Part shown: positions 18,029-28,151 of the stretch, piece by piece
Layout of the letters: every line of letters begins with the position of its first letter
Position numbering within the stretch: position 1 is the first letter of the stretch
Source of the DNA: Ancylobacter novellus
GTDB lineage: Bacteria > Pseudomonadota > Alphaproteobacteria > Rhizobiales > Methylopilaceae
NCBI GenBank assembly: GCA_003241695.1
Contig: QFPN01000013.1
Coordinates: 1 to 64,000 of the forward strand
Length of the DNA: 64,000 nt
Direction of reading: 5' to 3'
Notes under the pieces: model-generated
Databases searched by the model: none
The model's input: only the letters and a program-made list of their open reading frames with translations
What the model was told of the DNA's origin: nothing
Translations under genes and position numbers: made by a program

Positions 18029-18055
18029 CGTTTCTAAATCCGATCCTTCAACGGC

Positions 18056-20182
18056 TCAATTCGCTCGCGCCACTTCCACCAAATTGTCCGAGAACGTCGG
18101 CGAATGCCCCATGTCGCCGAACTTCGGCGAGGAGATCGAGTTCACGGTGCCGTCGTTGAGCTGGCGCCAGTAGCCGAGGGTCGCCACCACCACGCCGGGC
18201 CGCACGTCCTCGGTGATGCGCGCCACGCCCTTGAACGCTCCGCGGTCGTTCGCGACCTTCACGCGGTCGCCCTCAACGATGCCGCGCTCTGCGGCGTCGT
18301 CGGCGTGGATCAGCACGAACTGCTCGCCCTGAACATGCTGCTTGTCGGCCATGTTGGCGTAGCAGCTGTTGAGGAAGGCGTGGCTCTTCGGGCTCACGAT
18401 GTTGAGCGGGTAGCGGCGCGCGAGCTCGGGGTCGTTCGCATGGCTCTCGCGCGGGCCGATATAGTCCGGCAGCGGGTCGAGGTCCTCGCCGGGCTGGAAC
18501 GCCTCGTACATCTGCCGGAACGGGCCGGCCACGAAGTTCTTCGCGCCCTCGACCTTCAGCATGCATTTGCCCGACGCGGTCGGGAAGTTCCCCTCCTTAT
18601 GCGGCGCGCGGTCGTCGGGCGTGCCCACTTTAAGCCGCGCGAAGCCGTGGGTCCGCATGTAGTCGAGATCGATGCCCTCGCAGGCGGGCGACGACCAGTC
18701 GACATAGTGCTCGAGGCACTCGCCGTCGTCCCACTTGAAGTTGTCTTCCTCGAAGCCGAGCCGGGCCGCGAGGCGCCGGAAGATCTCGTTGTTGGGGATC
18801 GCCTCGCCGGGGCTGTCGGCGCATTTGGCGTTGTAGGTGAGGTAGAGGTGGCCCCAGGAGAGGATCATGTCCTCCATCTCCGCGCCCATCGAGGCCGGCA
18901 GCAGGATGTCGGCATAGGACGCGGTGTCGGAGATGAAGTGCTCCGCCGAGACCATGAACAGGTCCTCGCGCATCAGGCCCTCGACGATCTTGTCGGTCTC
19001 GGGCGCCTGGGTCACGGGGTTCGAGTTCCAGCACATCATCGACATGATGGGCGGGTCGAGCTGAAGCTCGCCGGTCAGCGCGCGGCCGATCTGGAGGTTC
19101 GAGACCACGCGCGTGCCCTCGGGGATGAGGTCGGGCCGACAGATCACGTCGAACTTGTACGGGTGCTCCCACACCGGGAACTGGGTGACGCCGCCGCCGA
19201 CATGCCGCCAGGCGCCGGTGAGCGCCGGGATGCAGGTGACCGCGCGGATGGTCTGGCCGCCGCCATAGTGCCGCTCGAGCGCCACGCCCATGCGGATCGC
19301 GGCCGGCTGGGCGGTGGCGAGCTCATAGGCGAGTTGCCTGATGTCGGCCGCCGGCACGCCGGTGATCTCGGCGGCCCATTCGGGCGTGCGGGTCGCGGCG
19401 CGTTCTTTAAGCTCCTCGAAGCCTTCGGTGTGGTTGTCGACATAGTCCTGGTCGACGAGGCCCTGTTCGATGATCGAGTTGATCAGCGCCATGGCGAGCG
19501 CGCCGTCGGTGCCGGGCTTCGGGCAGATGTGCCAGTCGGCGCCCTTGGCGGTCCGCGACGTGTACGCGTCGATCACCACGACTTTGGCGCCCTTCTTCTG
19601 CGCGTCCTTCACGATCGCCCAGTGGTGCAGGTTGGTGGAGACCGAGTTGCAGGCCCAGATGACGATGAGCTTCGAGTGAATGTAGCTCTCGGGGTCGAGG
19701 CCTGCGGTCGGGCCGACGGTGAGGAGCCACGCGGTGCAGGAGCCTTCGCCGCAGAAGGTGCGCTCCATCACGGTCGCGCCCAGCCGGTTGAAGAAGGCGT
19801 CGCCGCCGTTGAGGCCGTGCACGAGGCCCTGATGACCGAGATAGCTGTATGGCGCGATCGCCTGCGGGCCGTATTTCGCGATGATGTCGGTCCAGCGCGT
19901 GACGATCGTGTCGAGCGCCTCGTCCCACGAGATGCGCTCGAACTGCTTGGAGCCCTTCGGCCCCACCCGCTTCATCGGGTAGAGCAGCCGGTCGGGGTGG
20001 TAGTGACGCTCCTCGTAGTTCTTGACCTTTACGCAGAGGCCGCCGCGGGTCATCGGATGGTCGGGGTTGCCGCGCACGCTCAAGAGCTTGCCGTCGTCGA
20101 CCTCAAACAACATCGAGCAGGTGTCGGGGCAGTCGTGCGGACAGGCGCCGAAGAAGGTCTCCGGCTTCGCGATCTCGTTCAT
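18056..20182 (-). CDS. Molybdopterin-dependent oxidoreductase (DMSO reductase superfamily)
   Basis: A 708-residue catalytic subunit. An iron-sulfur binding site is at the N-terminus: C14-X3-C18-X3-C22-X27-C50 (CPHDCPDTC then GGLC). The body shows molybdopterin-binding segments (GATVMERTFCGEGSC, IVIWACNSVSTNLHHW, VVIDAYTSRTAKGADWHI) and the C-terminal molydopterin dinucleotide-binding domain (LNIVSPKSHAFLNSCYAN, DRVKVANDRG). No twin-arginine signal, so it should be cytoplasmic. No iron-sulfur or membrane subunit lies next to it; the substrate cannot be inferred. The ATG at 20182 is preceded by GGAGGAAG. Confidence 0.9.
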   Translation of the reverse strand: MNEIAKPETFFGACPHDCPDTCSMLFEVDDGKLLSVRGNPDHPMTRGGLCVKVKNYEERHYHPDRLLYPMKRVGPKGSKQFERISWDEALDTIVTRWTDIIAKYGPQAIAPYSYLGHQGLVHGLNGGDAFFNRLGATVMERTFCGEGSCTAWLLTVGPTAGLDPESYIHSKLIVIWACNSVSTNLHHWAIVKDAQKKGAKVVVIDAYTSRTAKGADWHICPKPGTDGALAMALINSIIEQGLVDQDYVDNHTEGFEELKERAATRTPEWAAEITGVPAADIRQLAYELATAQPAAIRMGVALERHYGGGQTIRAVTCIPALTGAWRHVGGGVTQFPVWEHPYKFDVICRPDLIPEGTRVVSNLQIGRALTGELQLDPPIMSMMCWNSNPVTQAPETDKIVEGLMREDLFMVSAEHFISDTASYADILLPASMGAEMEDMILSWGHLYLTYNAKCADSPGEAIPNNEIFRRLAARLGFEEDNFKWDDGECLEHYVDWSSPACEGIDLDYMRTHGFARLKVGTPDDRAPHKEGNFPTASGKCMLKVEGAKNFVAGPFRQMYEAFQPGEDLDPLPDYIGPRESHANDPELARRYPLNIVSPKSHAFLNSCYANMADKQHVQGEQFVLIHADDAAERGIVEGDRVKVANDRGAFKGVARITEDVRPGVVVATLGYWRQLNDGTVNSISSPKFGDMGHSPTFSDNLVEVARAN

Positions 20183-20339
20183 GCGCTTCCTCCGAAGCCT
20201 GACTTCCCTCGGAGCGACTCCTCGCATGGGCCTGACGCCTCAGAACCCGCGAACGGCGCTCTGGAATAAGAAGACTTCAATAATGCGGGCCGCGTAAGTG
20301 CGACGTTTGAAGGGGCGTGCGACCGGACGTCGCTCCGCG

Positions 20340-21752
20340 TCACCCGCCGAGGTCGCGCAGGATGCGCCCGAGCGCGTCGAACAGCCTCGGATCCTGCGAC
20401 TGCGCGACGTTGAAGCGCATGAACCCGCCGGCGGTCTGCGACAGGCTGAAGGCGTTGCCGGGCGCGAGCACGATGTTTTCGGCGAGCGCCCGGCGCGCGA
20501 CCGCGGAGGCGTCGATCCCGTCCGGCAGGCGGGTCCAAAGGAACATGCCGGCCGTGGTCTCGATCAAGGGCTTCAGCCCGAGCGCCTTCAGCCGCTCCTC
20601 GGTCTCCGCCATCGACCGGGCGAGCCGCCCGCGCAGCGCCTCCATGTGGCGGCGATAGAAACCGTCCTTCAGCAGCGCGTGCAGCAGCTCCGCGGCGAAG
20701 CGGCCGCCGCCGAACGAGGTCGCGATCTTCAGGTCCGCCAGCCCCTCGATCCAGCCGCGCGGCGCGGCGATGAGGCCGCAGCGCACGGAAGCCGAGAGCG
20801 TCTTCGAGAAGCTGTCGACCTGCACCACCCGGTTCAGCCCGTCGAAGGCCGCGAGCCGCGGAACCGTGGGCGCGGCGAAGTCGGCGAAGATGTCGTCCTC
20901 GACGATCGTCAGGTCATGGGCGTCGGCGAGCTTGAGCAGGCGGTGGGCGACCACCGGCGACAGCGTCGCGCCGGTCGGGTTGTGGATCGCGGAGTTGGTG
21001 ACGTAGAGCCGCGGCCGATGCTCCGCCAGCGCCTCGGCGAAGCGATCGAGGTCCGGCCCAGTCGGCGTATAGGGGACGCCGACGATTCTGGCGCGGTGGG
21101 CGCGCAGAAGGGCGTGGAAGTTGAAGTAGCAGGGATCGTCGACGAGCACGACGTCGCCGGGCTCGAGCAGGAAGCGGCACAGGAGGTCGATGGCCTGCGT
21201 GCCGGATTCGGTGAGGATGATCTGGTCGGGCGAGGCCTCGACGCCGTGCTCCGCCATGCGCCGCGCGAGCAGGCGGCGCAGTTCGGGGGGGCCGAGCGGC
21301 GAGCCGTAGTCGGTGAGCGAGGCGTCTTCCGCGCGCGACAGCGTCCTGAGGGCGCGCCTGATCCCCTGTTCCGGCATCCAGGAGGGCGGCAGCCAGCCGC
21401 AGCCGGGCTTCAGCGTCTCGGCCGGCGCCTCGAGCGACTGGCGCGAGATCCAGAACGGGTCGACCTCGCGGTCGAGCCGCGGCCCGGCGTCGGCGAGCGA
21501 CAGCGGCGCGGCAGCGTTCTCGACATAGAAGCCGGAGCCCGGCCGCGAACGGATCGCGCCTTCGGCGGCGAGGCGCTCATAGGCCTCCACCACCGTGGAG
21601 GTCGAGACGCCGGCCTGCTTCGCGAAGGCGCGGACGGAGAGAAGCCTCGCGCCCGGCGTGAGGCTGCGCGACGCGATCCGCCGCCGCACGGTCTCGACCA
21701 CGCCCTCGATCAGCGTGCCGGCTCCGCGGCCGCCGCGCGCTTCGTCGGCCAT
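20340..21752 (-). CDS. MocR-type regulator: GntR HTH fused to aminotransferase domain
   Basis: A 470-residue protein. Residues about 12-80 form a GntR winged helix (VRRRIASRSLTPGARLLSVR, then VSTSTVVEAYERLAAEGAI). Residues about 110-470 form a class I/II aminotransferase-like domain, with VDDPCYFNFHALLR, HNPTGATLSP and the PLP-binding lysine K317 in VDSFSKTLSASVR. MocR proteins bind PLP or a PLP adduct and regulate a divergent neighbour, usually a transporter or PLP enzyme. The EamA exporter gene is divergent, 108 bases away, and is the likely target. Start at 21752 has GGAG 9 bases upstream; an ATG 21 bases earlier is possible. Confidence 0.92.
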   Translation of the reverse strand: MADEARGGRGAGTLIEGVVETVRRRIASRSLTPGARLLSVRAFAKQAGVSTSTVVEAYERLAAEGAIRSRPGSGFYVENAAAPLSLADAGPRLDREVDPFWISRQSLEAPAETLKPGCGWLPPSWMPEQGIRRALRTLSRAEDASLTDYGSPLGPPELRRLLARRMAEHGVEASPDQIILTESGTQAIDLLCRFLLEPGDVVLVDDPCYFNFHALLRAHRARIVGVPYTPTGPDLDRFAEALAEHRPRLYVTNSAIHNPTGATLSPVVAHRLLKLADAHDLTIVEDDIFADFAAPTVPRLAAFDGLNRVVQVDSFSKTLSASVRCGLIAAPRGWIEGLADLKIATSFGGGRFAAELLHALLKDGFYRRHMEALRGRLARSMAETEERLKALGLKPLIETTAGMFLWTRLPDGIDASAVARRALAENIVLAPGNAFSLSQTAGGFMRFNVAQSQDPRLFDALGRILRDLGG

Positions 21753-21766
21753 CCGTACTGCTCCAG

Positions 21767-21794
21767 ATACCATAACAGTTTCATCAAACCGTAT
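21767..21794. promoter_or_regulatory. Candidate MocR operator in the divergent promoter region
   Basis: An AT-rich dyad in the spacer between the MocR gene and the EamA gene: ATAC at 21767-21770 faces GTAT at 21791-21794, and inside these ACAGTTT faces AAACCGT (one mismatch) across CATC. It stands out from the GC-rich surroundings and sits where a divergent regulator would act. The site overlaps the upstream alternative start of the MocR gene. Confidence 0.5.
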
Positions 21795-21860
21795 ACGTCC
21801 GTACGTGGCGGCGCCAGCGCCGCGCTGCGATGACGTCGCCTTCGCGGAAAGGGACGGCGC

Positions 21861-22745
21861 ATGGACAGGTCGACGGCCGGATGGGCGAGCGGGTTCGCCG
21901 GAATCCTCATCTTCAGCGGCTCGCTGCCGGCGACGCGGGTCGCCGTGATGGCGTTCGATCCGGTGTTCCTGACCATGGCGCGCGCCTCGATCGCGGGGCT
22001 GCTCGGGCTCGGCCTGCTTCTGCTGTTCCGCGAAAGACGGCCCGCGCGGGCCGATCTGCCGTCGCTTGCGGTCGTTTCGCTCGGGGTGGTGATCGGCTTT
22101 CCGCTGCTGACCGCGCTCGCGCTGCGCCATGTGACCTCGGCGCATTCGATCGTGTTCCTCGGCCTGCTGCCGCTTGCGACCGCGGCGTTCGGCGCGCTCC
22201 GCGGCGGCGAGCGGCCGCGCGCCGCCTTTTGGGTCTTCTCCTGCCTCGGCAGCGCGTCGGTCGCGGGCTTCGCTTTGTCGCAAGGGGGCGCGGGGTCGGT
22301 CGGCGGCGACATGACGATGCTCGCCGCGATCGTGGTCTGCGGCCTCGGCTACGCGGAAGGCGCGACGCTGTCGCGCCGGCTCGGCGGCTGGCAGGTGATC
22401 TCCTGGGCGCTCGCGCTGTCGCTGCCCGTCACGCTCGCGGCGGCGCTCTGGCTCGCGCCGCCGAGCTTCGCCGGCGTCGGCGCCCCGGCCTGGGGCGGGC
22501 TCGCCTATGTGTCGCTGTTCAGCATGCTGATCGGCTTCGTGTTCTGGTACCGCGGGCTCGCGCTCGGCGGCATCGCGGCGGTCGGCCAGCTTCAGCTTCT
22601 TCAGCCGTTCTTCGGCCTCGCCATCGCCGCGGCGCTGCTCGGCGAGCCGGTCAGCCCCGGCATGACGGCGACGGCGCTCGCGGTGGTGCTCTGCGTGTTC
22701 GGCGCGAAGCGCTTTTCGGCTCAGCCCGCGTCGCGCCAGGCGTAG
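21861..22745 (+). CDS. EamA/DMT family transporter
   Basis: A 294-residue membrane protein with about ten hydrophobic helices in two EamA repeats. The first begins WASGFAGILIFSGSLPATRV; the second contains WGGLAYVSLFSMLIGFVFWY and LQLLQPFFGLAIAAALLGEP. DMT transporters export amino acids or other metabolites across the inner membrane. The divergent MocR regulator suggests control by a PLP-linked amine or amino acid signal. The last 25 bases overlap the end of the convergent FAD monooxygenase gene. Confidence 0.92.
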   Translation: MDRSTAGWASGFAGILIFSGSLPATRVAVMAFDPVFLTMARASIAGLLGLGLLLLFRERRPARADLPSLAVVSLGVVIGFPLLTALALRHVTSAHSIVFLGLLPLATAAFGALRGGERPRAAFWVFSCLGSASVAGFALSQGGAGSVGGDMTMLAAIVVCGLGYAEGATLSRRLGGWQVISWALALSLPVTLAAALWLAPPSFAGVGAPAWGGLAYVSLFSMLIGFVFWYRGLALGGIAAVGQLQLLQPFFGLAIAAALLGEPVSPGMTATALAVVLCVFGAKRFSAQPASRQA

Positions 22746-23863
22746 ATCCAGTCGAGCCCGCGGAGGAGCGCGGCCTCCGGCGCGAGCCGAAGCGCGGCGT
22801 TGCGGGCGGCGGCGGCCGCGCCCGACAGATGGTCGATGCGGATCTGGCGGCGCGAATTCGTCTGCAGCTTCGCGACCCGCATCAGCCGCGCCTCCTGATA
22901 GGCGCCGAGCGGGTCTGGACCGTTCTCTGCGACCAGCCGGGCGAGGACCGCCGCGTCCTCGATCGCGAAGCCCGCGCCTTGCGCGAGCGAAGGCAGGGTC
23001 GCGTGGGCGGCGTCGCCGAGCAGGACGACGGGACCGCGCCGCATCCGCGCGTCGGGCGTGCGGTCGTAGAGCGGCCACGGCGTCCAGCCCGCGCCTGCGG
23101 CGATCAGCTCGCGCAGCGGCCCGGCCCAGCCGTCGGCGCAAGCGTCCGGTCCGTCGGCGCGGTCGTCGCCGATGACCACGACGTTCGCCTCGCGGCCTTT
23201 GCGCACCGGATAGAGCACGAGATGCGCGCCCGGCCCGATCGCGACAGTCACCTCGCGCATGTCGAAGGCGGCGGGGACCGCGCTCGCCGGCAGCACCGCG
23301 CGGAACGCCTTGAGGCCCGTGCCGGAGACGCCGGTCGGCAGCTTCACCGCGCGGCGCAGGACCGAACGCAGCCCGTCGCAGCCCGCGACCCAGCCGCCTT
23401 CGACGGTCGCCGCGCCGTCCGCCGAGGCGGTCTCGATGGCGACGCCGGCTTCGGTCTCCCGAACCGAACGCACTTCCGTCCCGAGCGAAATCTCGACCGC
23501 GCCCGAGGCCAGAACGGCGTCTGCGAGGAGGCTCTGGAGGTCGGCGCGATGGACGACGCGGTAGGGCGCGCCCCAGCGGCGTTCGGCCGAGGCCCCGAGC
23601 GTCAGCCGCTTGAGGCGCCGCCCGCTCGGGGCGTCGACGATCGAGACGGCTTCAGGACGGGTCGCGACGGCGTCAAGAGCGGGGCCGAGACCGAGCGCTT
23701 CGAGCACGCGGCCGGCGTTGGGGGAGAGCTGGACGCCGGCGCCGGTCTCTTCCAGCAGCGGCGCGCGCTCGAACAGTCGCGAGGTCAGTCCGCGCCGCGC
23801 GAGCGCAAGGGCGAGCGTCAGTCCCGCGATCCCGCCGCCTGCGATGAGCGCGGGACCCTGCAT
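22721..23863 (-). CDS. FAD-dependent monooxygenase (aromatic hydroxylase type)
   Basis: A 380-residue flavoprotein. GGGIAGLTLALALARRG at the N-terminus is the dinucleotide-binding motif, followed by LSPNAGRVLEALGL. The conserved GCDGLRSVLRR segment (DG motif) and the second FAD motif GPVVLLGDAAHATLP with AQGAGFAIEDAAVLA are present. These place it in the UbiH/salicylate-hydroxylase group of class A monooxygenases, which hydroxylate aromatic rings using NAD(P)H. No aromatic catabolic genes are adjacent, so the substrate is unknown. It shares a six-base spacer with the zf-CHCC gene upstream and probably forms an operon with it. Confidence 0.9.
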   Translation of the reverse strand: MQGPALIAGGGIAGLTLALALARRGLTSRLFERAPLLEETGAGVQLSPNAGRVLEALGLGPALDAVATRPEAVSIVDAPSGRRLKRLTLGASAERRWGAPYRVVHRADLQSLLADAVLASGAVEISLGTEVRSVRETEAGVAIETASADGAATVEGGWVAGCDGLRSVLRRAVKLPTGVSGTGLKAFRAVLPASAVPAAFDMREVTVAIGPGAHLVLYPVRKGREANVVVIGDDRADGPDACADGWAGPLRELIAAGAGWTPWPLYDRTPDARMRRGPVVLLGDAAHATLPSLAQGAGFAIEDAAVLARLVAENGPDPLGAYQEARLMRVAKLQTNSRRQIRIDHLSGAAAAARNAALRLAPEAALLRGLDWIYAWRDAG

Positions 23864-23869
23864 GGCGGC

Positions 23870-24118
23870 TCAGGCCTCGGCGGGCTCGCGCCAGAGGCAG
23901 CCCGCCGGATCGGACTGGTCGGCGTGGAGGGAGGCGCGGAAGCGGTAGAGCGTCGAGCAGTAGGGGCAGATGATCTCGTCGTCCGACCCCATGTCGAGGA
24001 AGACATGCGGATGGTCGAAGGGCGGGGTCGCGCCGACGCACATGAACTCGCGCGCGCCGATATGGATGACGGAAACGCCCGCGTCGTTGGCGAAATGCGG
24101 GATCGCGTGGTCGGCCAT
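23870..24118 (-). CDS. zf-CHCC zinc-finger protein
   Basis: An 82-residue protein of the zf-CHCC (NDUFS6-like) family. The putative zinc ligands are in FMCVGA, HPHVFLDMG and ICPYCSTLYRF. In mitochondria and many alphaproteobacteria the family is linked to respiratory complex I; in bacteria most members are small stand-alone proteins. It lies six bases before the FAD monooxygenase gene on the same strand. The promoter should be in the 175-base spacer shared with the divergent gene at 24294. Confidence 0.9.
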   Translation of the reverse strand: MADHAIPHFANDAGVSVIHIGAREFMCVGATPPFDHPHVFLDMGSDDEIICPYCSTLYRFRASLHADQSDPAGCLWREPAEA

Positions 24119-24293
24119 GGCGGTTCCTTCGATGCGTCGCGAGAGGCTTACGAAAGTTGCGGGGAGCGGGCAAGCGGAGAGGGCGTCGCCCGCCTACTGT
24201 TGGCGCCGGCGCGGGCGGGCTGAAATAATCGCCAATGGCGGCGCGGCGCGCGGGACTTTCGGCGGCCGGCTAAACGGAAAAGGGACGAAAGCG

Positions 24294-24779
24294 ATGCTTT
24301 TCAGGGGACATGCGCGTCCGGGCGCGGGTCGCGGCCGCGACCCTCTCGTCGGGGCTCTCGCCGCAGCCATGCTGTCCGTAGTCGTCGCCGCGGCCGGCGT
24401 CGGCCCAGCGGCGGCGCAGACGGCGAAAGAGGTCGACGCGTCTCTGGATGGTCTTTTCGGCGGTCACGCCTCGACGCAGCGCTTTCTCGAAGCCCTGAAG
24501 GCCGCGGTCGTGGCGAACGATCGCCCGGGCGTAGCCGCTCTCGTCGACTATCCGCTCAAGACTCGAATGGGCGGCAAGGCGGTGACCGTGAAGGACGCGG
24601 CGCACTTCGTCGCCGGCTACGACAGGATCATGACCGACAAGGTGAAGAAAGCGATCGGCCGCCAGACCTACGCGCAACTGTTCGCCAACTGGCAGGGCGT
24701 CATGATCGGCGACGGAGAGGTCTGGTTCGCGCCGCTCGACAATTCCGACAAGATCAGGATCACCGCGATCAACAACTGA
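24294..24779 (+). CDS. Predicted secreted protein of unknown function
   Basis: A 161-residue protein. A basic N-terminus and a hydrophobic stretch (VGALAAAMLSVVVAAAGV) ending at PAAAQTA indicate an exported protein with cleavage after AQ or AAA. The mature part is mixed helix/strand, with LVDYPLKTRMGGKAVTV and a DGEVWFAPLDNSDKIRITAI ending. It reminds me of NTF2-like folds, but I cannot place it in a family. AAGGGA precedes the ATG at 24294. The gene is divergent from the zf-CHCC gene and is followed by a strong GC hairpin. Confidence 0.75.
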   Translation: MLFRGHARPGAGRGRDPLVGALAAAMLSVVVAAAGVGPAAAQTAKEVDASLDGLFGGHASTQRFLEALKAAVVANDRPGVAALVDYPLKTRMGGKAVTVKDAAHFVAGYDRIMTDKVKKAIGRQTYAQLFANWQGVMIGDGEVWFAPLDNSDKIRITAINN

Positions 24780-24790
24780 GGGCCGCCGCC

Positions 24791-24821
24791 GGCGCGCCCG
24801 CCGCCTGCGGGCGGGCGCGCC
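24791..24821 (+). terminator. Strong GC hairpin after secreted protein gene
   Basis: A perfect 11-base stem, GGCGCGCCCGC with GCGGGCGCGCC, and a nine-base loop, 12 bases beyond the stop of the upstream gene. No clear T tract follows, so it may act as a weak or factor-assisted terminator or protect the transcript end. Confidence 0.45.
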
Positions 24822-24892
24822 GCCTTGCATGCCAGACCTTCCGCAGGCGAGCTCCGAGGGCTATAGAGCCTCACCTTTTCGGAGGAGCCCGC

Positions 24893-25645
24893 ATGCCGAC
24901 CTTCCACCATGACGGGATCGAACTCGCCTACCGCGACGAGGGCGAAGGCGATCCGATCCTGCTGATCCACGGCTTCGCCTCGTCGCTCGACGTGAACTGG
25001 GTCGGGCCGGGCTGGTTCGACGTTCTGAAGAAGGACGGCCGCCGCGTCGTCGCGATCGACAATCGCGGCCATGGCGGGAGCGAGAAGCTCTACGACCCGG
25101 CCTTCTACGGCGCCGACCTGATGGCGGGCGACGCCGTCGCGCTGCTCGACCATCTCGGGATCGGGCGCGCCGACGTGATGGGCTACTCGATGGGCGCGCG
25201 CATCACGGCGCTGCTCGCGATCCGGAACCGCGAGCGGCTGCGCTCGGCGATCCTCGGCGGCATGGGCGAGGGTCTGCTGCGCGGCGCCCCCAACGCCGAC
25301 GCGATCGCGGAAGGGCTCGTCGCGCCTTCCGCCGAGGACGTGGTCAATCCGATGGCGAGGATGTTCCGCCGCTTCGCCGAAGCGACCGGCTCGGACCGCA
25401 AGGCGCTGTCGGCCTGCATGCGGATGCAGCGCTCGCTGGTCGACGAGAGGATGCTCGCGACCATCGACACGCCGACGCTGGTCGCGGTCGGAACCGAGGA
25501 CGACGTCTCCGGCGACCTCGACGCGCTCGTCGCGCTGATCCCCGGCGCCGAGGCGCTTCCGATCCCGCGGCGCGACCACAACCGGGCCGTGGGCGACAAG
25601 GTTTATAAGGAAGGCGTCTTGTCGTTTCTTTCGCGACGCCCTTAA
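24893..25645 (+). CDS. Alpha/beta hydrolase
   Basis: A 250-residue alpha/beta hydrolase. The oxyanion segment is LIHGFASSLDVNW, the strand-5 nucleophile elbow is GYSMGA with Ser99, the acid is probably in VGTEDDVSG, and the base is His in RRDHNRAVG near the C-terminus. The cap region (residues about 125-175) is helical. No signal peptide, so cytoplasmic. Substrate not predictable; esterase, C-C hydrolase or lactonase activities all occur in the family. Start at 24893 has GGAGGAG 6 bases upstream. cysE follows about 100 bases later. Confidence 0.92.
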   Translation: MPTFHHDGIELAYRDEGEGDPILLIHGFASSLDVNWVGPGWFDVLKKDGRRVVAIDNRGHGGSEKLYDPAFYGADLMAGDAVALLDHLGIGRADVMGYSMGARITALLAIRNRERLRSAILGGMGEGLLRGAPNADAIAEGLVAPSAEDVVNPMARMFRRFAEATGSDRKALSACMRMQRSLVDERMLATIDTPTLVAVGTEDDVSGDLDALVALIPGAEALPIPRRDHNRAVGDKVYKEGVLSFLSRRP

Positions 25646-25744
25646 TCCAGTGCGCGGGTGCGGACTTTTCCGCATTCCGGGCGTTAAGGCCCGTGTGATA
25701 GAGACTTTTCGGGAACGGCCCCGTCTCGCCGGAGATCGGATGCG

Positions 25745-26569
25745 ATGAGCAAGCTGGCGCGCGTCGAAGCTCATAACCTCAAGACGATCGATCCCGTCTG
25801 GGCGCGCATCCGCGCCGAGGCCGAGGACATCATGCGCCGCGAGCCGGAGCTCGGCGGCTTCGTGGTGGGCACGGTGCTCAACCACGACCGGCTCGAGCAG
25901 GCGGTCGGCCATCGCGTGGCCGCGCGCCTCGACCATTTCGACGTGCCGCATGCGCTCATCTGGCAGGCCTTCGAGGAGGCGACCGCAGCCGACCCCTCGA
26001 TCGGCGAGGCGATCCGCGCGGACCTCAACGCGGTGGTGGAGCGCGACCCGGCCTGCGAGCGGGCGATCGAGCCGCTGCTGCACTTCAAGGGCTTTCACGC
26101 CATCCAGGCGCATCGCCTCGCCCACTGGCTGTGGAAGCAGGGGCGGCGCGACTTCGCGCTCTACATCCAGAGCCGCGCCTCGAACATGTTCCAGGTCGAC
26201 GTGCACCCGGCGGCGCCGTTCGGGCGCGGCGTGTTCTTCGACCATGCGACCGGCGTCGTGATCGGCGAGACGGCGGTCGTCGAGGACAACGTCTCCCTGC
26301 TCCACGGCGTGACGCTCGGCGGCACCGGCAAGCAGGACGAGGATCGCCATCCCAAGATCCGCCACGGCGTGCTGATCGGCGCGGGCGCGTCGATCCTCGG
26401 CAACATCGAGGTCGGCCACTGCTCGCGCGTGGCGGCGAATTCCGTCGTGCTGCGCGACGTGCCGCCGAACGTGACCGTGGCCGGGATCCCCGCGCGGATC
26501 GTCGGCGCGAGCCCCTGCGCCGAGCCGTCCCGCTCGATGGACCAGGTGTTCTACGACGCCGGCATCTGA
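25745..26569 (+). CDS. cysE: Serine O-acetyltransferase
   Basis: A 274-residue CysE. The N-terminal helical domain (DPVWARIRAEAEDIMRREPE) is followed by a left-handed beta-helix with hexapeptide repeats: VDVHPAAPFGRGVFFDHATG, VIGETAVVEDNVSLLHGVTL, then GVLIGAGASILGNIEVG. It makes O-acetylserine from serine and acetyl-CoA, the first step of cysteine synthesis. The catalytic His is expected in the HGVTLGG segment. Length matches the family. It is transcribed toward ntrC, which is convergent. Confidence 0.97.
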   Translation: MSKLARVEAHNLKTIDPVWARIRAEAEDIMRREPELGGFVVGTVLNHDRLEQAVGHRVAARLDHFDVPHALIWQAFEEATAADPSIGEAIRADLNAVVERDPACERAIEPLLHFKGFHAIQAHRLAHWLWKQGRRDFALYIQSRASNMFQVDVHPAAPFGRGVFFDHATGVVIGETAVVEDNVSLLHGVTLGGTGKQDEDRHPKIRHGVLIGAGASILGNIEVGHCSRVAANSVVLRDVPPNVTVAGIPARIVGASPCAEPSRSMDQVFYDAGI

Positions 26570-26705
26570 CGCGCGGGAACGCGGCGGGCGGGCGTGACGA
26601 CAAAGGCCGGGCGGAACGATCGCGCTCGGAAACCGACAGGCGCGCAGGCGGCGCCCTCCGCCCTTACCGGAGCGCTGTCGGATAAGGCGAAGAGCGTTCC
26701 TCTCC

Positions 26706-28145
<1,440 letters not shown>

Positions 28146-28151
28146 CGGTGG

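Noticed and set aside
21830..24223. 797-codon plus frame over the EamA/monooxygenase region
   Set aside because: Arg/Gly/Ala-rich shadow of three clear genes.
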